From Rhynchonema sp. JSB1_4 (taxonomy: Eukaryota > Nematoda > Chromadorea > Monhysterida > Xyalidae): a DNA stretch of 64,000 bases. The position numbers and the translations under genes were made by a program. Under the pieces are notes generated by a model. It saw only the letters and a list, made by a program, of their open reading frames with translations. It was not told the origin of the DNA and ran no database searches. Position 1 is the stretch's first letter. Each line of letters begins with the position of its first letter. Positions 23,565-34,200 of this stretch are shown one piece after another. The stretch is from assembly GCA_030248065.1 (NCBI GenBank), contig JASAMV010003498.1, positions 62,001 through 126,000 of the forward strand, given 5' to 3'.

Positions 23565-25120
23565 ATGATGAAAACAGTTCATATTGCTTGTTTGGTTTTG
23601 TTCACGGCCATTTCTGCCCATCGACATGCCAGGCACAAGGACGCAATCACCCAAGAGGTGGACCCGTGTGACGTTCGTTTCTTTAAATTTACATTATCTT
23701 GCCTCATTTAAAGGGTCTCCGCCATGTATATGTGACCAAAACCAATCTCGTTGAAACTTGGCACGGTAATTGGGCTTGGTCCAAAACACTCACGGCCCAA
23801 AAAATTTTTTCCCGTATCAGCTTCCTGTCTGAGCCCGGAGGGCTGAAAGGTAAAAAGTTTTGACCCGACTACCTCCGCACCTTGAAATTAAAATACCGAT
23901 CTGTTTCGCATGTTCTTTGTGTGCCGTTTGGTCACAAATGTTTCATAAACGCTTTGGCTCCAATTTAGGACCATATTCACTGTTTTGGCACAGCCACAGC
24001 TCGCGCTGTGTTTGCAAAACCACGTACATTTCAGAAAAAAATTTTTCCGTTGTGTTTTTCGGCCATATAGAGAGCGCACAGAGCTTTACTATAAAGCAGG
24101 TAAAAAGCCCATTTATCACGCTATACAAGCGATCCAAGACCGATTTTCCATCGCCGCTAAGTTTCGACAAAAGCTCGCTCAACTGTGGTGAGCCTCAACT
24201 TTTTGGGCGTTTTCTGGGGACCCCACGCACACTTCTATGTCATAATTTCCTATTTTAATAACGATGTACGAAGGTGATATATGGCACGCCAGATAGTAAA
24301 AATATAATTGTTATTAATTATGTGCAAAACTATGTTGGTTCATCTGCATACTTGGAGGTACGAGCAACAAATGAATTTTACACAAAATTCATAATTTTAG
24401 CTAATTTTCGCTTCCGTCATATTTATAGCCTACCCGCAGTTGTGATGGAAGTGTGATATTTACTGTCCTATGAAGCCCTAATGTTATTGCTGTTCATCGA
24501 TCAAAATTCAAAATTCTAGCTCCAACGTATCTTGAGAAAAGTCGTGTTCATTGGCTGGATTGAACGGTTTCAACGAGATTGGTTTTGGTCACATACAGTC
24601 AGTTTTTGGGGACCCCCCCTTTTTTCTTCTTCCTTTACCCGCCCCTTTAAAAAAAATAAAAAAAAAAACGCAAAAAACGCGAAAAAAAACAAAAACTCTC
24701 TTTTAAAATCTCGCGAAAAAGCCCGCGCGCGCCCGCCGGGCCCAAACCCCCAAACAAAAAAAAAACACCAACATATATGTATATGGCGGAGACCCTTTGA
24801 GGTCAAAAAGAGTTTACAATTCTTAAAGCATGGCAGATTACAATTCCCTATGTTCAGGCCCAATAAAATTGCAGGCCATCATCACAGCCTGTCATGATGG
24901 TACCAAATGTGAGACCGGCTGTCGATGCACTCTGAACGCCAAACAATGCGCACATTTATTCGCCGGCAAACTTTATTACAGCAAGACGATGCCAGATTTG
25001 TTTGAAGCCGGTTCGTTGATCATTATGTAAATAATTTTTCCCCAACTTTTGATTTTCGTATTTTAGAGAAGATCTTCTACTGCAAGCAGTTCTGTCACAC
25101 GTCCGGCCGTAGCGCTAAAG
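23565..25120 (+). CDS. Cysteine-rich secreted protein, three exons seen, 3' end uncertain
   Basis: Exons 23565-23667, 24837-25010 and 25067-25120 join in phase 1 each time. The signal peptide is MMKTVHIACLVLFTAISA, followed by a His-rich stretch. Exon 2 carries ACHDGTKCETGCRCTLNAKQ with six Cys close together, and exon 3 carries IFYCKQFCHTSGR. This looks like a compact disulfide-bonded module of a secreted protein; the family is not recognised. A terminal exon probably starts at 25520 (RDPYSSLGCASGNDKTILK is one possible reading), but its frame is ambiguous. Intron 1 contains the complete transposon at 23707-24800, whose insertion nearly touches exon 2. Confidence 0.55.
23707..24800. mobile_element. 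1.1-kb element with TTTAAAGGGTCTCCGCC ends
   Basis: The left end TTTAAAGGGTCTCCGCC matches the inverse of the right end GGCGGAGACCCTTTGA. Internal inverted blocks include TGACCAAAACCAATCTCGTT (about 23733) and its inverse (about 24569). The interior also has a homopolymer-rich GC block at 24615-24770. There is no transposase. It shares the TTTAAAGG terminus with 15641-16891 and 32280-33360. Confidence 0.75.
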
Positions 25121-25609
25121 GTCTGTTGTTTTCTTTCCCATTCGTCTTTTGACGACGTGAACCCAATTTCTCGCCCATTGTTCTGTATTGTTCAGTACCT
25201 GGTTTTGTTTCAGGTCCGAAAGCACACCTGAAGGAGAAATATCGACATTTTCGCAGACACTGATACTGTGTCAGACATGCGTAACAGTTGCTTTGATTGA
25301 TTGGAATTCGACAGCAAATATTTGAATTTGATTGTATTGTCAAACGCTACAAAATATAAAAGTTTCATGGACACCAACGGTGCTTTTGTTTTATTCATGC
25401 GACGACAGGGTGGCATTGGTGTGGGCGGGTACCTATGTAGCTTGAAAGTACCGAATTAGTCACGATAGATTTCACTTGCCCTACTTTGTGACGTAATATT
25501 TTCACCCGATTTAACACAGAGAGACCCCTACAGCAGCCTCGGCTGTGCAAGTGGCAACGACAAAACGATTTTGAAATGAAACATGAAACTCAGAAAAACG
25601 TCCTCACTG

Positions 25610-28600
25610 ATGAACTCATCGTGCATACTTCGCTGGATGGGTCTGATTGTCTTCGCTTATATTTTCTGCCACTTTCGACAAGTGGAGGAACGAATTTCGA
25701 ATCTTATTGTCGTGTCCACATCGCTGCCAGCTCACTTTCTCAGGTTGACTTAACTAACAGCCCATCTTTTAGCTTCGCTTTGGTCTTGTGTGGTCCAATA
25801 CTGGCATGATAACAAAATTGTGACATTTTACTTAGCTAATTAGCGCAGATTAGATTCTTTGAGACCTTTCACCTCGTCAATCTGTTCTGTACTAAATGTG
25901 AAAACGAGACCTCCCACTGCCCTACGGCACACTTTATTCAGGAAGGAGCAGAAACGAAACGCATCATTTTTGTGATCCATGATCATTTTCCAGTGTGACC
26001 CCACCAGCACCCAGACGTCGCGCGACTCCCCAAACCGGTCCACTTCGTTACTTTGTATTCCACGCGCTGCACAAAACGGCCAGTGAGAACACCAGGAACC
26101 AATTGAGGTATGTATAGGCGTATGCAGTCTGTACACTGTAATTTATTATCAAGCATGTTACTTCCGGCATTCCTTCCTTCCATTTACATCACCACAGCCG
26201 TCGTTGCAGAGCATTCTGCTACCGTCAGCACCTATCTTGTTTGACCTATTGTCAATGCGGTATCTGCGAGGCAAACAAATGCTTCGAACAGTACACAGCC
26301 ATAGAGCAGGATGTGGAGAGAGGCTCGTTCACTGTGGCCAGAATGCGTGACGGAAAGTGTTGTGGCAAATATTGGACGTTTGTTAGGGACGGACTTGACG
26401 GTTGGTTGTTCATTATTTAGGTAGCAACATAATCTACACTTGTATGTATATCAGACTAGGTGATCGGATTGAACCTGTGTCCGATCTCGACCAACGTCAT
26501 TGTTATCATCAGTTGGCCGGTAAACAAACCTTCGTGTTGTGGCCGAAATCAGAAAAATGTATCAACATAAATGTTCTAAGATCCGAAAAGTCACTCTGCC
26601 GTCCAAAAGAGATCCGATCATCAAATTTGATGCCACACTCTGACTAAAACCAGACATGGTCACAAAATGCAACACAATGTGGTTTGAAACCATCATTTCA
26701 CCAACGTTGATTCAGGCATAATCGACCATCTGCCCCTGAATGTGGCTGAAAACCGTGAATTTCTCGAGTCCGTTGTTCGCCCTGATGCATTTCGGTTCAC
26801 GATTCTGCGCGACCCGATCGATCAGTTCATATCATATCACAAACATCTGTCCATGATGTACATGTTTCATTTGTGGAGTTTGCATATTTGTATTGTGAAA
26901 CATTACTTGATCATCTCGCACAACAAATCTCACATCACAACTGGTTATCGGTCCGGTATGGTCTTGTGGCATGCCCGCGTGACATGTTGTAGCAGGGACA
27001 TATTGACATTTACTTGATGGCAGGTAGTTTCAACCCGTGTAAAAATCTATTCGAAGCGATCTAGAATCAACTTTCACGCAGATCGAAGTTGGGACACAAG
27101 CAAAACTCGAAATATAACGTGACCAGGGCAAGACTGTACGGAACCTGACCGATCACCAAGTTTGATATAAATACCGCCCACCCACAGTGTACACAACAGT
27201 AACCATAAGGGGAGCGCAATAACCCGGTTAGCCGGAGGGCCTGGATTCGACCCCCAGTCGAAGAAAGCAACTTTTTGGTGGAAGCACTGAAGAAAGCAAA
27301 CAAAATTTTCGGAATGTCATGCGCTCCCCGTTATTTACAACCTGTCACAAAGCAAACTCTCTGCTTATTACACGAGCGTAAAACCAGCTCATATTTTTGG
27401 GATCCCGTTGTCATCTGATGCCGCCAGTGATAACAGGTAGACACTGGCAGCCAGAAGCCACGCTACACAATTCCCATTACTCATCACTCCAGGTTCTGTA
27501 AACCAATGAACACGTGCGACGTATTCGAGAGTCTCGCCTATCTTCACGAGAACATCGATCTGATGTTTGAAGCCGTGCGAAATCGCTCCACTTTGTCCAC
27601 CTGGTCTCCGATGTTTCGAAATCTGCACTACCTCCTGACAAACTCTCAATCGAAGGAGCTGGGCTGGGCAGGTAACGATCTAAAGTCATCGGAAGGGGCC
27701 AGAATGAAGCGTGAATGATCGGATCGATTTGATTTGCTGTGGTAACGTGACTTCTTGCATTGCTAAAAAAAATCAAAATTCATTGATACTCCAAGATCAG
27801 GCTAAGACAGTTTTTTACGCTGGTCGAAATTTTGTTGCATCAGTATAATCTTGTAAATATCCAACGTAAAAAGCCCACGTGAAATAAGCAGTCTCTGATC
27901 CGATCACCAAGTTTATTATCGCCAGGAACAAATTCGGAATATCATTCTCTCGACGGTGTACTGGCGTACGTCCGATCGTTGGATTTCATTGGCTTTGCCG
28001 AGAATGTGACTCGAACTTGGACCGAACTGAGAGCCAGACTTGGGTGGTCGGGCAAATATTTTTCGAGGTATGATACCACTTCGTTCCGTTGTGACGTTTT
28101 CGCTCGCAGGGATAGAAATTATTGACACATCAGACGATTGGCAAACTTCTCCATGGTTGTGTGCGACTAGGTATGTACTTGACGTTCAGACCACAGAGAA
28201 CTGATCATTATGCGTTCAGCTTCATTTACTTGTGGCGGTTTAGTCGCAGATTGAAGCCAAGCCACTATTGGGGGTATCGTAATCAGAAAATCAACGCAAC
28301 ATAAATTTCGCCGCATGCTTTTGTTCCCATTTCGACCTGTTCTCACAAACCAGCGGCGCACCAGGTAATCTTTAGTATTCAATACAAATATATAATACCT
28401 GATGGCCACTCATCCCAAAGCGCAACTGACATCTTGGTTTCATGTAAAAATTTACCGGAAAGTTCCCTTCGCATTCGCAGCAACCTGCCCCCGGGTTTGA
28501 ACCGCACCGAAACAACCCGCATCGGTGTCTATCTGGCGCAAGGCAGCACCAGTCGCACACAACGACATCACAGACAAGAAGCTGTCGCAATTCGCCAACA

Positions 28601-28703
28601 ATTATCGCCAGAATTGATTGATAAAATTCGTGCAATTCAATTTGCGGACATTCTTGTGTACAACACGACGAAAGAATTGTGGAAAGCAGGCCATTTTGAC
28701 TGA
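25610..28703 (+). CDS. Gal3ST-like carbohydrate sulfotransferase (copy A), seven exons, 374 residues
   Basis: Golgi type II membrane enzyme expected to transfer sulfate from PAPS to galactose-type sugars. Exons: 25610-25743, 25994-26107, 26210-26400, 26716-26857, 27493-27671, 27926-28067 and 28481-28703 (stop TGA). The sum is 1125 bases and every phase fits. Exon 1 encodes the signal anchor (CILRWMGLIVFAYIFC). The 5'-phosphosulfate loop is FVFHALHKTASENTRNQ, matching the HKTASS motif of Gal3ST enzymes; the 3'-phosphate site is FRFTILRDPIDQFISYH. Between them, exon 3 adds an unusual Cys-rich insert with SCLTYCQCGIC and RDGKCCGKY. The tail carries the LDFIGFAENVTRTW block. Copy B at 31220-36016 shares the order, phases and insert. 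An ATGTTTCA-type site (25577) lies just upstream of the start. Confidence 0.88.
27200..27340. repeat. Small palindrome with GGGGAGCGCAATAAC ends and a tRNA-like box
   Basis: AAGGGGAGCGCAATAAC at 27208 is matched by the inverse ATGCGCTCCCCGTTATT at 27318. GGATTCGACCC inside resembles an RNA polymerase III B box. The same phrase ATGCGCTCCCCGTTATT recurs at about 38202. It may be a short tRNA-derived or foldback repeat, within the fourth intron of copy A. Confidence 0.45.
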
Positions 28704-28974
28704 TCTCATCTTTTCGTATAAATTTTGAAGATATGGCCTGTCTCGACTTCGAACGCGTTTCCCTGCGTCTGTAAAAATTGCATGAGGCAAACGAAATTAG
28801 AAACTTACTATACCAGAACGAAAATCCATCCAAAGTTAGTACGTATGTTGCTCACGTTGAGAGTTTTGACGATCCACAAATTGGGTGAGGTACAATAGAC
28901 CACAAATTAACCCAGAGCACTTCGCCAAACATCGAATTGAAGAATTTTCGCATTTGCAGCCTGCAGGAGGGCGT

Positions 28975-29155
28975 TCTGCTATCACGAGCATCTGGCCTGT
29001 CTGTCCTAACCCCCCTGGTTCACTCATAATCAAATACCTGCTTTTAAATACGGCAGAAAATTGTGAATTTGTCGAGTCCATTCTTGGCCCTGATGCGTGA
29101 TGCATTTCGATTCACGATCAGTTCATAATCTCATATCACGAACATCTGTCAGGTC
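28975..29155 (+). pseudogene. Sulfotransferase fragment between copies A and B
   Basis: Remnants similar to the Cys-rich exon start (CATCTGGCCTGTCTGTCC near 28989) and to the 3'-phosphate-site exon. The latter includes 'GAAAATTGTGAATTTGTCGA', 'GATGCATTTCGATTCACGAT' and 'TATCACGAACATCTGTC' up to 29152. The frame is broken by a TGA after GPDA and by an internal deletion. It is an old partial third copy of the tandem family. Confidence 0.65.
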
Positions 29156-29159
29156 CAGT

Positions 29160-31200
29160 TACGCTTGGGAATGCTTAAATAATAGGCTAAGCTCGAAATG
29201 CTTAAATATTTTAACGAAGCTCGAACCAAATCACTCGCATCAAGTATGGGAGTTGTAAATTCACAGCGAAGCTCACCTCAGACCAACCCCGACCCTTATG
29301 CCAGCAAACTGAATACACCGCCGGCTTGCGTGTTTTGCCGAACTTTGCAAAGCCTCATCATTTTGTCCTGTATTATCCAGAAGTGCACCTCGGTCTGGGC
29401 AGAGTTATCGGACTTCATGGGGATACATTTTGCCGAAGACAATCAAATCTCACAATTTGAAGTCCATCGTCAACATGCGGACAGGACACGACGATCGGTC
29501 ACAAAGGCACAATGGGATAAAATATACAACGGACAATACAATAAAATATATGTACGACTGTGGAATGAAACAAGGGCTAATAATTGCTGAGTTACACAAC
29601 AATAATTTATTGCGGAATCTACTGCACAATGTACATATGTACATTTCATGCTAGCCTCGCTGTGCACACTTTGCAGATATACATACTTACATACATACAG
29701 TATGTACATACATATACATGCGCATTATGTGACGGATGGTCCCAGGACAAACCGTCGTCTCTGGCGTAAAGCTGGGAAGGGCGACGGATGGTCCCAGTCT
29801 TCCTCTAAGAAGGGCGGATGGTCCCAAACTGAAGGGCGACGGATGGTCCCAGTCTCCCAGGGCGGGTGGTCCCAAAACGAAGGGCGACGGGTGGTCCCAG
29901 TCTCATCTAAACTGGCATAAGAAACATAAAAAACGTAGAGTTTAGGCTCCGCGAGGGACCTACCAACAACCCGTTGCCGGTGACTCTAATGGGTACCCAG
30001 GTGCCTGTTACCCGCAGCAATTGCTGCTTCCCATGACAACACATCAGGTAATACAAGTGTGGCAGGGTTTCTGAAGTCTCCTCCACTTGGATTTGGGAAA
30101 GAACGCGCGCCCGATTTTCGGTACTTCTGTGTGTTTTCCGCTGTGTCTCTCTTTTGCTGCAGTGTTGTGAGACTGTGACTAGCATCGAAAAGAAAGCCCG
30201 CGGGAAATGACATCCGTGAGATTCGCGTGAATCGCGATCCCGAGGTGGCCAGTGGTACTCGGCGGGGCCTTCCGTTGAGGTTTGTGTATTGTCATTGTTT
30301 GTGTGTTCAACCCCGCGTTTGCAGTGCAGGCCCGTCAGTGCCTTGGCCGGGTCTCCAAGTGTCGCAGGAGGCCGCAACGTAGCGTGCTGGAACGTACCAC
30401 GCCCTATGTACGTTTAGACAAAGCAAGCAACATAGACAAGACTTTACACCAATCAATCTCTTTTGACACTTCCGTATCACCTTTTTAGTTCCAGTCAATA
30501 CACTTTCTTTGCTTTATTTGTACTGTTCCGGCAGGTAATTTTGTGTGTTAAAGTACGTGGATGTACATATATGCCTGTCATGTTCACAAAAAGAAATTCT
30601 TTGAATAAGTTTCATTCAGGTGAAAAATAGTATGCGGAAGTGCAGTTGTTTGTTTGCGGAAGTGCTTTTTTTCGCCAATGAGGCACAACACAACTGCATC
30701 GAAAATATCAGGTACTCCTTGTATGGAGATTGGGACCATTGGTCGCCCTTGAAAATGCACCCCTTCGGAGTGGCGGATGGTCCCAATGACCTTTGTGGGG
30801 TCATTCGTCGCCCTTAGCACACGGACCATCCGCCCCTCTTCATCAGGCATCATACCTCCATTTCTCAGGTTTATGGTTGCAGGAAGGATTGCGCCCACAA
30901 CTCATGTTTGCATTCATCTTTGCAGTTCTCTGTGCGGCTGTTTGCCATTGTCATGATAAGCAAGGTATTGTACCCAGGGTTGTGGGTGCCCAGTGCTAAC
31001 AGCTGGTCGCGCGGGTTGAGCATCACTTATGGTGCCTTGATACCATGGCACCGACTTTTGTTACACCCACATACATACATACATAGGTACTACATACATG
31101 GTGAAATGCACGTGGCGGCAGTCAGCCGTTATGAGTCAGATGACCTGGAAAGCCTTTCCCTTTATTAGTACCGGCGCCGCCAACACTGGTGAATTCGGCT
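29160..31200. other. No supported gene between the two sulfotransferases
   Basis: Apart from the minisatellite, an ACAT-rich microsatellite at 29675-29725 and the inverted unit fragments at 30725-30835, I see no exon here. Frames in the minisatellite are not coding. Confidence 0.55.
29725..29915. repeat. Minisatellite, GGCGACGGATGGTCCCAG
   Basis: Seven imperfect units of 22-35 bases centre on GGATGGTCCCA or GGGTGGTCCCA and alternate with AAGGGCGAC. Both strands are open in several frames only because of the periodicity. Inverted relatives of the unit are at 30725-30835 (GGACCATCCGCCCC, TGGGACCATTGGTCGCCC). Confidence 0.8.
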
Positions 31201-31219
31201 TGATGATGAAAGTATAAAA

Positions 31220-34200
31220 ATGGCATTCTGTCGCCGTTTTCGATATCATATAATTCTTCTGTTCTGTCTTGTTTTCGTTCTTATCTATCTCCAGTGGGAG
31301 ACGTCTGGCATATTACACATGCTTGAAAAATCGCTGAACAAACTGCATGCTCGGAAGGAACGAGTTGGTCCGCTCAGACATTTTGTCTTCCACGCACTGC
31401 ACAAGACGGGAAGTGAGGAGCTGAGAAACCAATTCAGGTGAAACATGCGTGTGTATTTTCGTAGTTAAATACTGTTAAAACTTCGGTGTCAATCCTCTTC
31501 AAACTGCCTCTGTAAAATGAAATCCTCAGTGAATATTTTGTTCCCCAATCTGACGTTAGTGCCCTCTGACGTCAGAATATAATCTCTGCTTAGGAACCGA
31601 ATAAAAATCCAGGTCCAAAGTAGTATTTCGTATGTTGTTTTCATACAATGTTGCGTAAAGGTTGGTTTGATCGAAAATATGAATACCGAAATTTGACCGA
31701 AAACCCGGCTGGCGCAAATATGAAATTCTGTCTTTAACCAACGTTTCACAGTAATTCCAAGGACCTACTGTCATCTCGAGCGTCTGTCCTGTCTGACCTA
31801 CTGTCAATGTGGCATCTGCAACAACGCCGCGTCGTGTTTCTGGAAGAACTTCAAATCAGCTGATCAGCATGTTGAGCCCGGATCGTTCACAGTGGCGAGG
31901 ATGCGCGATGGAAAGTGCTGCAAACGATATGAACACTTTGTCCAGCACGGATTGCATGGTTGGCGGTGGATCACTTTGATGACGGAGTGTCAGATGCAAG
32001 TTAACATGCGCTCTAACAGTCACATGATCGTAATCCGCCGCTTTTGGTATCCATGATGATCATTCACCATAATCGTAATGGGGAAGTTATGCAGTCGAAC
32101 CTCCACATGCGAACTTCTACATTGTGAATCCTTGTGTATGGTGAACGAATGACGAGTCGACAAATTGATGTCATGCTCTGTCCAGATAGTGAACAAATAT
32201 AGTCGCTTTCCGTTCTATTCACTATGTAGGGGTTTTACAGAAAGGCTGATTTTGGACCTTAGTGTTCAGAATTGTTCGCTTTAAAGGTGCTGGTCAACAA
32301 CCCATCGACTTCGTTTAATCTTGGGGGCAGTGTACCTGAACAAAGGTGGAATATCGTGTTACTCGACCCTGACTTGGGGAGTCGATTGGTTGCTTCCTGA
32401 TGTTTCACGGCCGGGTTGAAGTTTGCCCCTCAGTGAAAAAATGCAAAAATTATGCCGGGTTTCCGTGGAAAGGACAATTCGCGGCAACGTTTAATAATTT
32501 CAGAATATCAAGCACCAACGTTTGTTTCATCAGTATGATATACAGTTTTGCAGGAAACAGCTTGTATCCTGAAGGAGAAGTCATTTAGTTCCAAAAACCT
32601 GGTGTTTTTTGGTCACCGTTTTCTTCGCCGATAATTTTAAGCATCTGCGATTGACCAGCAAATGTGTTGATCGGACACAAAAATCCTCTAATTACTGTGT
32701 TCATAACCTGTGCTTTTGAGTTCTTTGCACCTAATACAGCTAACGCAATAATTCGGACAACATGCGCAAGTCGGTCATTATGGGCGTGCGCGACCCCAAA
32801 AAAGACAAAACATTTTTGAGTGCTCGAATCTGCCCGTTGTTTTTGAGCGCGCGCGCTGATAATGACCGACTTGCGCATGTTGTCCGAATTATTGCGTTAG
32901 CTGTATTTGATGCAAAGAACTCAAAAGCACAGGTTATGTACACAATAATTGGAGGATTTTTGTGTCCGATCAACACATTTGCTGGTCAATCGCAGATGCT
33001 TAAAATTATCGGCGAAGAAAACGGTGACCAAAAAACACCAGGTTTTTGGAACTAAATGACTTCTCCTTCAGGATACAAGCTGTTTCCTGCAAAGCTGTAT
33101 ATCACTCTGATGAAACAAACGTTGGTGCTTGATATTCTGAAATTATTAAACGTTGCCGCGAATTGTCCTTTCCACGGAAACCCGGCAAAATTTTTTCATT
33201 TTTTCACTGAGGGGCAAATTTCAACCCGGCCGTGAAACATCACGAAGCAACCAATCGACTCCCCAAGTCAGGGTCGAGTAACACGATATTCCACCTTTGT
33301 TCAGGTGCACTGCCCCCAAGATTAAACGAAGTCGATGGGTTGTTGACCAGCACCTTTAAAGAGGGTGTCAGTGTATGGTGGGTCATTTTGTGTGGAAGGT
33401 GGGTTGAAAACGCCCTGACGATGACTTGGCGCACCACTTTTCATACGACACCCATACACGTTCACTCAGCAGCAAGCAAGATTTGAATTCTTTGCTATAG
33501 TAAATTTCCAAATTCGCTGCCGCACAGTACGCCCCATAGTTAGTGTCAGGCTCTAAACTCGAACATCAACTTGTGAAACATTCGGACAGCCAACACGCAC
33601 GCAGCTTGCCAGCCAGCCATGCAGCTGCGCGCAATGTTTCAGAATCGCGCATGGTTAGCGTTCGGGTTTATAACTTGACATTAACTATGGGGCGTGTTTT
33701 ACTGTGCGGCAGCGAATTTGGAAATTTACTATACCATCGTATCTGTTTATTGCATGAACACGCCTGTGTGCATCAGAGGAATCAGAATTTTTGAGTAGTC
33801 CTTTCTCTTGTCACGCGGAACTGTGATCAAACTGCAGAAATGGTAGGCAGAAGACCAATTTTGATATAATTCAGGCATAGTCGACCACATGCCACTGAAC
33901 GTACCTGAGAATCGTGAATTCCTCGAGATCGTCGCACATCCTGATGCCTATCGATTCACGATCCTGCGCGATCCCATCCGACAGTTTGTGTCTTATCACG
34001 CTCAAGTCACTTGGTGGTTGGTTGGCATTGCGCCAATTTTGGCTCATGGGTTGTGACGTTTTTGCACAGCAAAATGTTTTCTCTTTATATAATAACCCTT
34101 GTTAGTGAAGTCCTTGGTATACTGAGTATTTTGTAACGATATTTCGATCCTCAATCTGCCATTAAGCTCCTAACAGAAAATGGCGGTTCCAGTCATGTCA

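Noticed and set aside
29725..29915. CRISPR-like array
   Set aside because: The units are contiguous imperfect minisatellite copies, not conserved repeats with unique spacers, and the genome is eukaryotic.
32585..33055. Two protein-coding frames with the same sequence on opposite strands
   Set aside because: They are the two arms of the palindromic element 32280-33360.
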